Of a stretch of 64,000 nucleotides of DNA, positions 1 through 11,200 are shown in pieces. A program made the position numbers and the translations under genes. The stretch is from Atrina japonica. Lineage: Eukaryota; Mollusca; Bivalvia; Pterioida; Pinnidae. Where the stretch lies: the NCBI GenBank assembly GCA_030159075.1, contig BROG01000077.1, positions 889,501 to 953,500 of the forward strand, written 5' to 3'. The notes under the pieces were generated by a model. That model saw nothing but the letters and a program-made list of their open reading frames with translations, was not told the DNA's origin and did not search any database. Position 1 is the stretch's first letter. Each line of letters begins with the position of its first letter.

Positions 1-1479
1 GAGCAAGCACTATCAGAACATTGACAGCTCTGAGGGTATGTATATTTCAATGACTTTCACTTTCAAGATTGTCTTTGATGTAATGCCCTCAAGATCTTAG
101 ATGGTTTAGGGGGCACTGTATACAGGGTTATTTAAGCCCTGTTATTTTTGCCCTACAACACATGCAAATGGTTTGGTCTCGTTTTGAATTCTCACAGACT
201 CGTTACAATTCCAGTTTACAATATGATTTTACATGTATTTCATTGTGAAGTTTTATTTAACAATAAATACTTGTGCATGTTTAATACATTACATTTTTTA
301 TTTCAAAACATTTTTGGGTGTCGTTTAAAATGCAATATATAATGGATACTCTGCAATTATTAAAATAAACAAATCTACCATTCTGAATTCCCAGTGTTGA
401 ATTTGCCTACTGATGACTTGGGCAAAAGAGGCAAAAATAAAATGGGGGCAAAAATTTTCTCTACAGTATTGTTATTTTCTCTATTTATTAATAAATTTAA
501 CCTTTGACCTATACTTGACATAGTTTTTGTGTCACCCACAAAGATGGATGGCACTTATAAATCACTTTTTAATATTTTGGGAAATATTCATATTTATAAT
601 AGAATCAAGAGACTTCTGATTATACACATGGATCTACCTTTTGATTATTGTGTGTTCTGGATGGATTGTTGTGTGTTCTGGATGGAGTTGGTAGAAAGCA
701 ACTCCTGTGCTTGTTGACTCATCAGTATTAATAGTTTGGCAATGCTGGGGGTATTTGTATTGAAGATACATTGTTTACACATCTTGTAGCATTTTAATTA
801 ATCAAATATCGAAAATGAAAGAAAAATCATGAATTTTTATAAAATCCACTTAAGATTTTTACTGCTCATGTCAAGATTTTTCAGTAGCGTTATTGTCTTC
901 AGGTTTGATTCAGTTGATGCTTTTTTGTTACAGGCCAAGCATGCCACACCTAAAAACACATCCTGGGGTGTAGATGGCGAAACCGGAAAAATTGTAGATA
1001 TGAAGGACTATGGTATCTGGGACCCATTTACTGTCAAAGTTCAGACATACAAAACTGCATTAGAAGTAAGTTCCTTACACATTTATGTCCCCAAGATAAA
1101 GAGTATTGAGGATATTGGTTTTTGGTTTGTCTGTCCAGTTGTCAGATCAAACATTCTTTAGTGATTCATATATAATGCCATGTTTTCGCATGTGTAAAAT
1201 TCAGTTGTAGTGTAATTCCCTTCAACTTTTTTTATGTTAAGTGGAACTCCGTGAGTGTTGGACATTCATCTAATTTAGTAAATCTTATATCCAAAGTAAA
1301 ATTTAAGGAAAAATAAATTGGAACATAACTTATAAATTTACTTTGTTTTGCAGACTGCTGTTCTTCTGTTACGTATAGACGACATTGTATCAGGAACCAA
1401 GAAACAAAGTGAGGCCGGAAGTGGGGGTGGGGCACCTGCAGGTGGAGCTCCAGCAGCTTCAGAGGGACCAGAAGCATAA
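1..1479 (+). CDS. CCT3: CCT3, T-complex protein 1 subunit gamma (C-terminal part; 5' end outside window)
   Basis: Three exons are visible: 1-35 (partial, frame starts at base 3), 934-1065 and 1354-1479, ending in TAA at 1477-1479. Splice sites are gtatgt at 36, cag before 934, gtaagt at 1066 and ttttgcag before 1354; all junctions are phase 0. The product reads ASTIRTLTALR, then AKHATPKNTSWGVDGETG..., then TAVLLLRIDDIVSG, which is the hallmark end of the gamma chaperonin subunit (equatorial domain, with the group II nucleotide-pocket region WGV(D/N)GETG and the LLRIDDI strand). The subunit is one of eight in the cytosolic TRiC/CCT ring that folds tubulin and actin using ATP. After the conserved KK the tail is Gly/Ala/Pro-rich (about 25 residues), a region that varies between species. 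Identification is firm; only about 97 codons are present of a protein that is normally about 540 residues. Confidence 0.95.
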
Positions 1480-1518
1480 GTTTGCTCAGGAACATCTATA
1501 ATTAATCCCTTAAAAGAC

Positions 1519-1524
1519 AATAAA
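1519..1524 (+). promoter_or_regulatory. Candidate poly(A) signal of CCT3
   Basis: AATAAA lies 40 bases after the CCT3 stop codon. A second AATAAA occurs at 1678-1683, so short and long 3' UTR forms are possible. Position relative to the stop is the only support. Confidence 0.55.
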
Positions 1525-1683
1525 ACAACTTAGTTGCTGCAATGTTCACACATGGACATACACTGGCAATCTATTTATTTCAAGCGTTTAAAATTCAAAT
1601 GTCTCCCCCGATTTTGTTCCTTAAGCTTCTTACTGTCTTATTCCTTTGTGCTCTATCAGAAGTTTTTTGATTTGTCAAATAAA

Positions 1684-2797
1684 AGGAAAAAATTGCAATC
1701 TGGCGTCAATACCTAAAAGTACCTAGCATTATTTATTCATTGATAAATTTTCTACAGAAGTTGTAAGTAACCTGACCTTTTTGTCAGTTGTACTGTAGAT
1801 GTGGCCTATAAGTTTCTACATGCCTAATGTTTCTGATTGGTCAGCTACTGTATTTTGTAGTTATTTTCGTCATGGCTTACTACAAAATGTAAGTTTCAAG
1901 GTCCATTTCTGTGCTCTATGTCTGTACCTGCATTGATATTTGTATGAAGTACTTCACGTTCTGATGAGCAACTAATGAGCAATGAACAATTGATCCATTG
2001 TTAAATGCACCAAATGAGTCTATTAGATTCTGTCATGATGGTTGAAGTTGGTTCATTATGTCCCGTTTTTCATGAATCCATGTAAAATATACATAAGTGC
2101 TGTTGAGTGAGTGTGCATCTGTTTCAAAATTGCGCTGTTTATAATTTTGTCAATCATGCTGAATTTATACAAGTAAAACTTAACATTAAATCTTTACACC
2201 ACCATTTTGTCTTTTGTTATTACTCAGAAGTCAAAGGCTCAGCTGACATTTTATAATTAATATTTGTCTTATGTTTTTATATTTTTCACATTTTCAACTT
2301 TGTCTTAAAAGTAAAAATGAAGTACCAATGAATAATTGAAACTCCAAGTCCATTTGGATTTACAAATGGTCTCAGCATGAAGAAACAGGTGTCCAGAAGG
2401 AGTCGGCGTCCCCTGTTAGCATGCCACACCCATTGCAAATGTTACATGGAAACGGGGGGGGGGGGGGAAAGGTTAGGATCGGTGAAAATGTTGTTAGTTC
2501 TTTTTAGATCTGATTGGCGAAAGAGAGTCACTGTATATGGCCGTGATCCAGAATACTATCTAACATTCCCTATGGCCATGAGAGGGGGACTTCATGTTGA
2601 ATTTCGGCACATCTGTTTTAGCCTTTTTGATGAAAATTGTGTTTGATATGCTTAAAAACAATATTTTTGTTTGACAGACTAGGGCTGACATATTTCAGTC
2701 TTTTCTTTAGCTAGATCTACTTACTTTCATCCTTGTTTAATTGTAAAGGGATTTAAACAACACTTAACACACAAAATCAAGAAGTAGATAATTTCTT
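1684..2797. other. Intergenic region, no gene seen
   Basis: AT-rich sequence between the CCT3 3' end and the candidate minus-strand exon. It contains a poly-G run of about 13 at 2455-2467. The open frame at 2377-2646 starts in plain intergenic sequence, crosses the poly-G run and shows no recognisable domain, so I do not call it. Confidence 0.5.
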
Positions 2798-3074
2798 TCA
2801 TACCCTGGGATAAGATCGAATCGGCAAAGCTGTGACAAATGTATTCTGCCGACTGACGATTTCTTCCTTATAAAAAGAGTTACATCTCAACCATTCAATA
2901 AATTGTCGAGATCTTGTAAGTCGTGTTTTCATTGGTCGACAGTACACGCCAACATTCACGTGTGACCCCATAGGTTGAAACTGATAATGTTTGCCAGTAT
3001 ACTGTTTATTTCTTTGTGTACAATGAAACCAGGTTTTGTCATTCACCAAATAAAAAGTTGTCCTCAACGTAAAA
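2798..3074 (-). CDS. Candidate terminal exon of an unrecognised minus-strand gene
   Basis: On the minus strand a strong acceptor (a run of seven T followed by CAG at 3075-3077) opens a 91-codon frame that runs to TGA at 2798-2800. There is no ATG at the start, as expected for an internal or last exon entered in phase 1. The peptide has a balanced composition (motifs TWFHCTQ, GSHVNVGVYCRP, RSYPRV at the C-terminus), not the Lys/Asn/Ile/Phe bias of random AT-rich frames here. I recognise no family. No upstream partner exon was found before the 3594 gene, and no AATAAA follows on the minus strand. It may be a real last exon, an exon remnant, or chance. Confidence 0.3.
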
Positions 3075-3467
3075 CTGAAAAAAATTGTTAAATATAATTA
3101 AATTAGACGAGGCTTAATAAATTTGGAAAAGATAGAAAACAATATTTCTTTTTCTGTTGTTTCCTATTCTTATTTCTGATGAAAAACAAACAACTGTACG
3201 TGTCTATCAACTTATGTGTGAGCACGTGCACTTGTGTCCTATAATTCCCGATACTGACACCACATAATCAGCTTGTAGCGGCCGCATTAAAAACTCTGAA
3301 GTTTTCTCTGTTCATTATTACTACATTGCAGTGCTTTTTGAAAGTACATAATTTGAAGACGTCTGATATTAGAATATATAGCGTATCGACCGGTACCTGT
3401 ATGAAATTATTTAATAAAACTGCATAACGGTTTCCTTTTTATGTCAAATCATGTAAGTGAGTTCACG

Positions 3468-3593
3468 TAATCAAAATCATGGAAGTGTTCACGTGATATA
3501 TCTACTAGGGACATTGTGACGTTTCAAACAAAAAGTTTCTAGGACGGCGTGTGTTTGTTCTTTATTCTACTTGACAACTATCCTCATGTCGTC
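3468..3593 (+). promoter_or_regulatory. Duplicated upstream (promoter/5' UTR) block, copy A
   Basis: This stretch matches 4806-4921 upstream of the second copy of the first exon, with substitutions and small gaps. Shared pieces include an E-box-like CACGTGA/CGCGTGA, ACATTGTGACGTT (half CRE), GTGTGTTTGT and TTGACAACT just before the start codon. Conservation of these pieces between diverged copies suggests promoter/5' UTR function; the sites themselves are not proven. Confidence 0.45.
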
Positions 3594-3691
3594 ATGGCGC
3601 TACATGGCAAATTGAGGGAGTTGTTTATTATCCTGTTTATTGCGATAAACTTCAGCTTGATTCTGTATCATGCCTCCATGTACACACTGTG
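3594..3691 (+). CDS. First coding exon, copy A, of two-TM membrane protein
   Basis: ATG at 3594 opens 32 codons plus two bases, ending at a good donor (gtaagt at 3692). The peptide begins MALHGKLRELFIILFIAINF and contains one hydrophobic segment at residues 9-27, a likely signal anchor. It differs from copy B (4922-5019) at residues 3-4 (LH versus PY); the rest of the peptide is the same while synonymous sites differ. Phase 2 at the donor matches exon 2, so this could be spliced as an alternative first exon. An upstream out-of-frame ATG lies at 3585. Confidence 0.6.
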
Positions 3692-4208
3692 GTAAGTAGT
3701 TTTCATATTTACCTTTTTTCGATCGTTTTTGGTCTGTCGTCGTCCGTCGTTAAATTTAGTATTACACAGTCAGTTTACTTTTGATGAGCCAGTGGAACAA
3801 TTCTAACCGAACTAGCGAACAAAAAGGTGTTAAGCTCTTTATAGCTTCAAAGGGGGTCTAAACTGGACAAAACTTGAAACATCTAAATAAATCCTCGATT
3901 TAAGTACAAGAAAACTCCATTTACGCATAATTGTGAACAGGTCATACATATTCTTTGTTAAATTAGTCTGATTAGAATAGAGGTTGGTGGTAATTAAATC
4001 AGTTACAGTAGCCTACTAGATCTACATCTGATATCAAAAGTATTTTGAGACTGCGGTTCTCTCTGGGTGCGTCATTATGTGATGTCTGTGCCTCTTAAGA
4101 TTTTATTTATTTATTTATTTATTTGACCAGCATATATTGAAGGAGTAAAAACATAATATGTTCTTCGTTTAAGAGTACGGTAGCTCGTTCGTTTGTTTGT
4201 TTATTGTT

Positions 4209-4464
4209 GTTTAACGTCACACTCAAGAATCTTTCACTCATATGGAGACGTCACCAAATGCCGGTGAAGGGCTTCAAATTTTGGCCTATGCTCGGTTCTT
4301 ACGGTCATTGAGCAGTGAGGGTTCTTTAACGTGCTGACACCTACTGTGACACGGGATCTCGGTTTTTACTGTCTCATCCGAAAGACAAGAAACCAAGCTG
4401 CCGCCGGCTGGATCAAACTCATGATCAAGAGTCGAGCGCGCTACCGACTGAGCCAGACCGGCTT
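4209..4464 (-). mobile_element. tRNA-derived SINE, minus orientation
   Basis: Read on the minus strand the element starts with a tRNA-like head: box A TGGCTCAGTCGGTAGCG and a weakened box B GTTTGATCC, then a body with GGATGAGAC, CCGAGATCCCGTGTCACAG, CGAGCATAGGCC and GACGTCTCCATATGAGTG, and ends in GTTAAAC. This is a repeat commonly met in mollusc genomes. A related, truncated copy lies at 58862-58993. It sits between the two copies of the first exon and separates them by about 1.2 kb. Confidence 0.75.
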
Positions 4465-4805
4465 ACGGCAGCTCGTTGTTACATTAGAACAACTGTTTTA
4501 TTTAGCGACCGCTTATCTAAAAGCGAATTTCTGACGATCACAATAAAAACCTTGTATGCGACATATCACTTTTTAAAGACACTGAATAGACCCTTTCACG
4601 ATAACTGCGGTCCTGTAACTTTGCGTGGTAAAATGATACAGATTCCCGGAAATGACATCAAGAAACAATCATTTACTATAACTCTGTGTTTTTGCGGGTA
4701 TCTTTATCATTTTGTAACTCAAAGTCACAGGACCGCTGTTTACATGAAAGGGCCTAGATATGCATTTACGAGTAAGCAAGTTCATATATAGGCCCTAAAT
4801 GTTAA

Positions 4806-4921
4806 CGTAACCAAAGTGATGGGATTGTTCGCGTGATGTACTCAGGTACATTGTGACGTTGAACACAAAGGCATCTATGACGTAGTGTGTTTGTAGTTTG
4901 TTCTTCTTGACAACTTTCCTA
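4806..4921 (+). promoter_or_regulatory. Duplicated upstream (promoter/5' UTR) block, copy B
   Basis: Counterpart of 3468-3593. It keeps the ACATTGTGACGTT core, the GTGTGTTTGT stretch and TTGACAACT before the ATG, and adds a second TGACGT. A promoter role is inferred from conservation and position. Confidence 0.45.
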
Positions 4922-7703
4922 ATGGCGCCGTATGGCAAATTGAGGGAGTTGTTTATTATTTTGTTTATTGCGATAAACTTTAGCTTGATTCTGTATCATG
5001 CCTCCATGTACACACTCTGGTAAGACATTTCTATTGTTTTTCCTTTCAAATAGATGATATCTTATTTGAAACTTTTAAAGTACCACAAATAATGAAAGTG
5101 GGCACATACTCTTAAAACTGTATCCTGACTGATCGGGATCTGGGGAAGCTTTCTGATTGCCGTGAATTAATTCTTATTCATATTTGATAACCGACTAGGT
5201 TGGCAGTCATATATAACAAAATAATAACGAATAGACATCAAAGAAATCCATTTGATCCAGATAATTTGGACGCTTCGAAATGGACATGGTATATCTCTGG
5301 TTGTCCGGGGATAAATGTTAGCTCCATCCTTTTATATCCGTTAATAACATAAGCAGTATAATCAGTTTTTTTTTCAGAGACTTCATCACGTGCACCAAAG
5401 ATATTGAACTTCTATGAAAATAAGTTCTTATTTATAAAGTTAAATGTACTGTACCAACAAAATAAGTGCCTCAGTAAAAATAAGTTTGCTTTTTATTTTA
5501 ATCTGTTGTTGTTTGTAGTGCGGAAAATCGGGACGTAGGCTTTTGGTTTACGAAAATCTGCTTTAAATAAGTCAAACCTTTTCTAGATATACCCCAATAA
5601 AACTTTACAGTAAAGGTTTTTGTTGAAGATAAAATATTGTCGTTTTCTGTCTTTCAGTGAGGAGCCAGAGGTGGATATTTTCACCAGGCTGTTGATTTGC
5701 CTTAATATAATTACTGAGCAAAAACAGTGCCCAACATTGGGATCAGCAGTATGGGTAATTTTATCTTTGTTACCTATCAAGTAACTAATATTTAAATTTT
5801 AATACCGGGCCTCAACAATAATTCACTAAATGCGATCTCTTGTTTTAAAATGTGTAATAAATCAGATTTATTCCATTATATTGAGATGTTGTCCATAGCA
5901 AAGGTTAAAGGTCATTGTTTTTCAAATCAAACCAGGGAATTCTGCATTTTAATTATATTTTGTGACATAGTGAAATTATAGATTTTTTTATTGCAGGGGA
6001 GAGTTGTGGGGAGTGGTTGTTGGAGTTATGCGTCCGTTGTATGGTCTTGGCATATTCTTCGTGGCAATTGTTTCTTGCTTGGGATATGGTTGGGAGACCA
6101 GTGTATAAGGTATGGGCAGGGAGGAGTGGGGGGGGGGGAATGGGGGGGGTAAGTGCGGGGGGTGGTGATGTGTAAGGGGGGAGGGGGGGGGGGGTGGGCG
6201 GTGATGGGGGGTGGGGTGTGGGGTTGGCGTTGGTATTTGGTGGGTGGTTGGGGGGGGTGTGGGTTGAGTGGGTGGTGGGGTTGGGGGTTGGGGGATTGTT
6301 TAGTTGGGGCGGGGGGGGGGGGGGGGGGGGGGGGAAGTTGAGTTGGGGGGGTGGGCTGGGTGTGCTTCTTATAGTTGGTGGTGGGGGGGGGGGACTGGAT
6401 TGGGGTGGGGGGATGTGGGGGGGGGTTTGGTTGGGGGTTAGGGATAGGTTGTGTTTCAGTGAGGAGCCAGAGGTGGATATTTTCACCAGGCTGTTGATTT
6501 GCCTTAATATAATTACTGAGCAAAAACAGTGCCCAACATTGGGATCAGCAGTATGGGTAATTTTATCTTTGTTACTATCAAAGTACAAATATTTAATTTT
6601 AATACCGGCTCAACAAAATTCACTAAATGCATCTCTTGTTTTAAATGTGTAATAAACTGATTTATTCCATTATATTGCGACTGTTGTCCATAGCAAAGGT
6701 TAAAGTTCATTGTATTTCAATCAAACCAGGTGATTCTGCATTTTAAATAAATTTTGTGCCAATAGTGAAATTATGAATTTTTATTGCAGAGATTTGTTTT
6801 GGATTTGGTTAAGGAGTTATGCGTCCTTGTTGTCTTGGCAACTCTCGTGCAATTATCTGCTTGGATATGTAAGTATACCATTGAAAAAGGTATTTCTTTT
6901 GTGATTTCCTGGTAATCTTAATTTTGTGGTAGAATTTATATTTTTAAACCAAAAAAAATTAGAGTGTGCTGAACAAATACAAAGGAGAATTTTTTTATTG
7001 ATTCATTATTTGATTCCCATAGAAACTTATTATCATAGTCTATCTGTAATATGTACGATGAAACAGATAAAGCAATTATTTTGTATAATAATAAATACGA
7101 TATTTTATTGTTAATATGGTTTTTTTTTATTTCAGTGCGTAAACGGAGAGGTAGATCAAGTGTCGATGGTGCTGGAAAGTACACCTATCATTTGTAAGTA
7201 CCAAATTCACCTTTTTTTTTATTAAATAAGTACATATATAATTTTTAATATTAAATACGAAATTAACCTATTTTGAAGTACGAAATTTTATCTATTTTGA
7301 TGATGTAATTCTTTGACACCCAAGACGCCATATGCATTGAAATCTATCAGCAAAATAACACGTAACAAGGAAGCATCCATTAACTGTAAGGAAGCACACA
7401 TTTTACTGTCCAATGTCCTTTCTTTTTTATATCTCATGAAGATTTACAAACAAATAAACGGAATCATGATTGGTTGTACATTGCTGTTTGTTTGAATGTT
7501 AATTTTTGATTTATAATTAATTAATTGAAATTATTAATTGAATGTATGTTTGCTCCATTTCTAGATGCAAGAACGCATATGCCCAGCGAGAAGTGTTGGT
7601 AAGACGCATTTCTGACACTGACGAGGCACTTTTCAAAACGGACCCACGAACCAAACGGTTCAAATGCGTCCTTTGGCATCCAGTTGATGAGGACGAGTTT
7701 TGA
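4922..7703 (+). CDS. Unrecognised 156-residue protein with two membrane segments
   Basis: Exons 4922-5019, 6460-6556, 6790-6868, 7136-7193 and 7565-7703 (TGA 7701-7703) join in frame: 98+97+79+58+139 = 471 bases, 156 residues. All introns are GT-AG. Hydrophobic segments lie at residues about 9-27 and 68-90 (FVLDLVKELCVLVVLATLVQ region); between them is an acidic, cysteine-containing loop (CEEPEVDIFTRLL, EQKQCPTLG). The second segment is followed by RKRRGR, which by the positive-inside rule puts the basic, then acidic (VDEDEF end) tail in the cytosol. I do not recognise the family. Exon 1 exists in two copies (also 3594-3691) and exon 2 in two copies (also 5658-5754), so the true gene model needs checking against transcripts. 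The consistent phases and conserved duplicate first exon make a real gene likely. Confidence 0.65.
5658..5754 (+). repeat. Extra copy of exon 2 of the two-TM gene
   Basis: Identical in sequence to 6460-6556, with the same splice sites (ttcag before, gtaatt after). The downstream intron is also repeated (5755-5998 against 6557-6789) but with many one-base insertions and deletions. In tandem the two copies would each add 97 bases, so using both would break the frame. See the assembly finding for 5.6-6.8 kb. Confidence 0.7.
5990..6110 (+). pseudogene. Corrupted copy of exon 3 of the two-TM gene
   Basis: Aligns by eye with the intact exon 3 at 6790-6868: both have GGAGTTATGCGTCC, CTTGGCA, GTGCAATT and GCTTGG-ATATG, but this copy has frequent single-base insertions and substitutions and its frame is lost. 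It fades into the G-rich block at 6118. The error pattern resembles low-quality sequence more than evolutionary decay. Confidence 0.55.
6118..6458. repeat. G/T-only low-complexity block, probable sequence artefact
   Basis: About 340 bases composed almost wholly of G with scattered T, including poly-G runs longer than 20 near 6310-6333. It has no match to the surrounding AT-rich composition and lies exactly between two copies of the same exon. The open frames on both strands here (Gly-rich plus strand, Pro-rich minus strand) are products of this composition. Confidence 0.6.
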
Positions 7704-8199
7704 GCACGGCAGATGTCATACATATTGTTACTTATGTTGTTTTAGATTGTTTTAGGCCTCTCTCTTATCATTTATTGCATTCATGTTATCATCAAATTTT
7801 TGTTGTTGTTACTGTGTTATGTGTTCTTATTCTTTTTTCTTTGTGTTATTTCTGGGTTTTTTTTTTCATTTTTTTTTATTGTTTTTGTAACATATCTGGT
7901 TATTTTTTCTTCAAAGCTCTTTGCTTCTTAGAAACTTTGAAAGTTCTCTTTTCTCATATATTTTTTTCATTTTTATTTTGTTAGGTTTTATTAAGGTTTG
8001 TTGTGTTATATGAATGCAGCATGTCTTTATTTAAATATATTTATCTATTTATGGATTTTCGGAGTTTTTTTTTTTCCGTATATTCTCTGTTTGCAATAAT
8101 CCGGTAGATGTGTTTATATTTGTCCTGTCTGATAGATCGTGTTGTTGTTTTGTAATCTTAGTAGCATCAGTAGAGGAGGGCATTTATCTTTGTAGCAAA

Positions 8200-8241
<42 letters not shown>

Positions 8242-11200
8242 ACTAAATACATGTAAATAATAAAGATAAAATGTTAGAAAAATCACAAAAAGTAAGAAAT
8301 ATTTATTTTTACAAAAATATGGAGACATTTTTTCAAGTTTTAAACAATTTCATAATTTATAATTTTATAAATTTCCAAAAGTTATTATTATTTTCCTTAT
8401 AGTGGATTTCTATTTTTACCTGCTTTTGTCATTCATATTTTTTTATTTTAAAATTAATTTTTGTAACATCGAGGTCCATAGTTACTAAATTTACTCAGTA
8501 GTCAAGCTCAAACTTTATTTTATCATTATGACTATACAAAAATATTTGTAAAACTTATGTACGTGTCTGAATATTACACATTGTTTACGATTTAATTCAA
8601 ATTAAAAAAAATAATTCGGTCAAATTTATCATTTCTCACTTAAAAACAAAAAGGAAATACCTTGGGCATAGTACTCAAATCATTTTTGAAATTTCCGAAG
8701 TTTTCTTTAAATGAGCAATGCTTTTCGTTATTATTGAAAATTGTATGCAATAAATATATCACAGTGTCCTGTTGCCATATAAATTGTGTGTATTTTCATC
8801 CTAATGTAATATAAAGTACGTTGAGCTTGAGCAATGAGTAAATTTGCTGATTCGTGTGAAGTAAAGTAGATGAGGGTTCTATCTTTACAGCAAAAAAAAA
8901 AAAATAAAAATAAAAACAAAACAAAATTAAAAAATCAACAAAACATAAAAAATACAAAAACATAAAAAAATAGAAACAAAACAAAAAGTACAAAATTGGA
9001 GAATGTTAAAATAATTTTATAATTCTTCAAAACTTCAATTTTTACCTTCTTATACATCTTATTATTGTTCATGCAATTTTCTTTTTCTTTGTTTTTCTTG
9101 CTTTTGTCTCTCAGATCTTTTTGTTTTATTATTATTATTATTATCATCGTCTTAAATTATTATTATTATTATCAATATTTTTATTATCATTATTACTTAG
9201 TATTTTTACTTGAGATTATTTCAGAAAATTGCAGCGAAATGAAAAGATTATCATCTGAATTCAGTCTCTCATTGATCCTGATCATCCATTTGTTTGTGTT
9301 GGATATATACCGGTATACATGCATTATGTTCCGCCAGATGGTTTTGTATTATAAGATAGCATCGTCACCACTAGATTATTTTGGATGTACATTGTATCTA
9401 ATTCTGTTCAACACTCCCTCCACATTACGAGTGTATTTTTGTGCTGTTTGATTATTTTTAATTCTCCGTGTTCTTATATATGTATTCAGAAATAATGAGA
9501 AGTACTGAGCATTCATACACACATGAACATTTCCTATCACTAAAGGTTTTAATTCGTGTTATTTTAATGTCTTTGTTTTACTTAATAATCTGAGCACTTT
9601 AGTGGATATATTTTTATAGAAAAGGTGCTTTTTCTGAATGCAATTAGTCGTTATCATTGATTGGATATAAAGTGGCTCTCTTGGTGGGGTTAAGGTTAGG
9701 TTAGAAAATGATGACATTGGCAAGAAGGAAGGCATTTGGTGGCAAATCGTTTGCGGGGTCATATTTTGAGAACCGACTTGCTCTTGTCACAGGTGAGGCA
9801 AATCAGATATGAAATAATGACATCATATCCAAAAATATATTTGTTTTTGTTAACAATGTATTTCATATTTGAAAGAAATTTATACTATATATATATATAT
9901 ATGAAGATAGATCATTTGTACGACGTCCGTATGTTTTAGTTTTTTATTTCTAATTCAAATGATAAAATCCAAAATGTAAGAAAACTAAAGTATAAAAGGC
10001 ATTCTGAAACATATTTAAAGTTACACTTTTGTTTGATAGTTGATTTCCTCATTTCATAATTTTTGTTTCATATTGGTAAAGATTTTCTTTTTTAAAATAT
10101 TGTCATTGTTCATTTAATAACCATGGAGCAAAAGTATTAATGCCTTGCTTTGTTAATTTTACATGTAAATTTTACATTGTATGTATTCATTTTATCTTTC
10201 CTATTATTCATTTTATTTATTCACTTATCATATAAGTTCCAATACGAATTGATATGTTGTTTAATTGGTCAAATTTTGGTTCACAATAATATTTCACTAA
10301 GGTTGTATGTTTGCCGTACAAAGCTCTGTGAACCCGAACCAATTTTTATCGGTTCATATTTTCACTTTCAGCGTTATTGGTCTCGGAAGAAATTTGCGGG
10401 TAAAACTCAAGTTTCCATGGTTATGTCATGTACACAGACTTTGAAATGTAAGAAACAGTGTACCAGGTGATGAATGTCATAGATATATCATTATGATAAA
10501 AAACAAATAATACCAGCAGACCAGAAACAGGACTATACATAAAGCATTTTGATAAAACATCACAGATGATCAGAGGCAGTACCTTCATTTAGAAGTTTTA
10601 TAAATACAAATATTACTAACATTATGAAATATGCAAAGAACAACTCGATAAAAACAATGTAACATTATTAAAACTCCTCAGGTGCAATATCATTATACAC
10701 TGTGCAATAGAATGTATCAAGTGAAAATAAATATAGAAAATTCATATACTTGTCTCTTTTGTCAATGAGAGATGTTCAATCTCATGATAGGAAATTAACT
10801 TACATGCAACAAAGGATCGTCGTTGATGAAAATTGACCATTTACTCCATGATTAGTTGAAGCTTTATCGAAGAGAATAATCTTAATATTTTGCTTGTCAT
10901 GAGCTATGACCATCAAATGACAATTGTTTACATATGTATTTCTACCAATATAAAGTGGTAAATCTGGGTTCTGTCAAAATCCAAAACAATACTATTTTCA
11001 GAAAGTAGTGTGTAACAAGTACGGGTAAACCATTTTACTTTGCTCTGATTCCATGCATCCCCAAGTGTAAAGTTGTGCCGAAAACTACCACGTCATTAAA
11101 ATTGCCATTATTTGATTTCTACTCTCTATATTCACTGATGAACAGTGTAAAGATTTGTCAATTTATCTTGGTAGAAATGTAGAGTATTGTTGTTTTAAAG

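Noticed and set aside
2377..2646. 89-codon frame with a poly-Gly run
   Set aside because: It crosses a poly-G tract in plain intergenic sequence and shows no domain.
5953..6652. Pro-rich minus-strand and Gly-rich plus-strand frames of 150-211 codons
   Set aside because: They come from the G/T-only block that is probably a sequence artefact.
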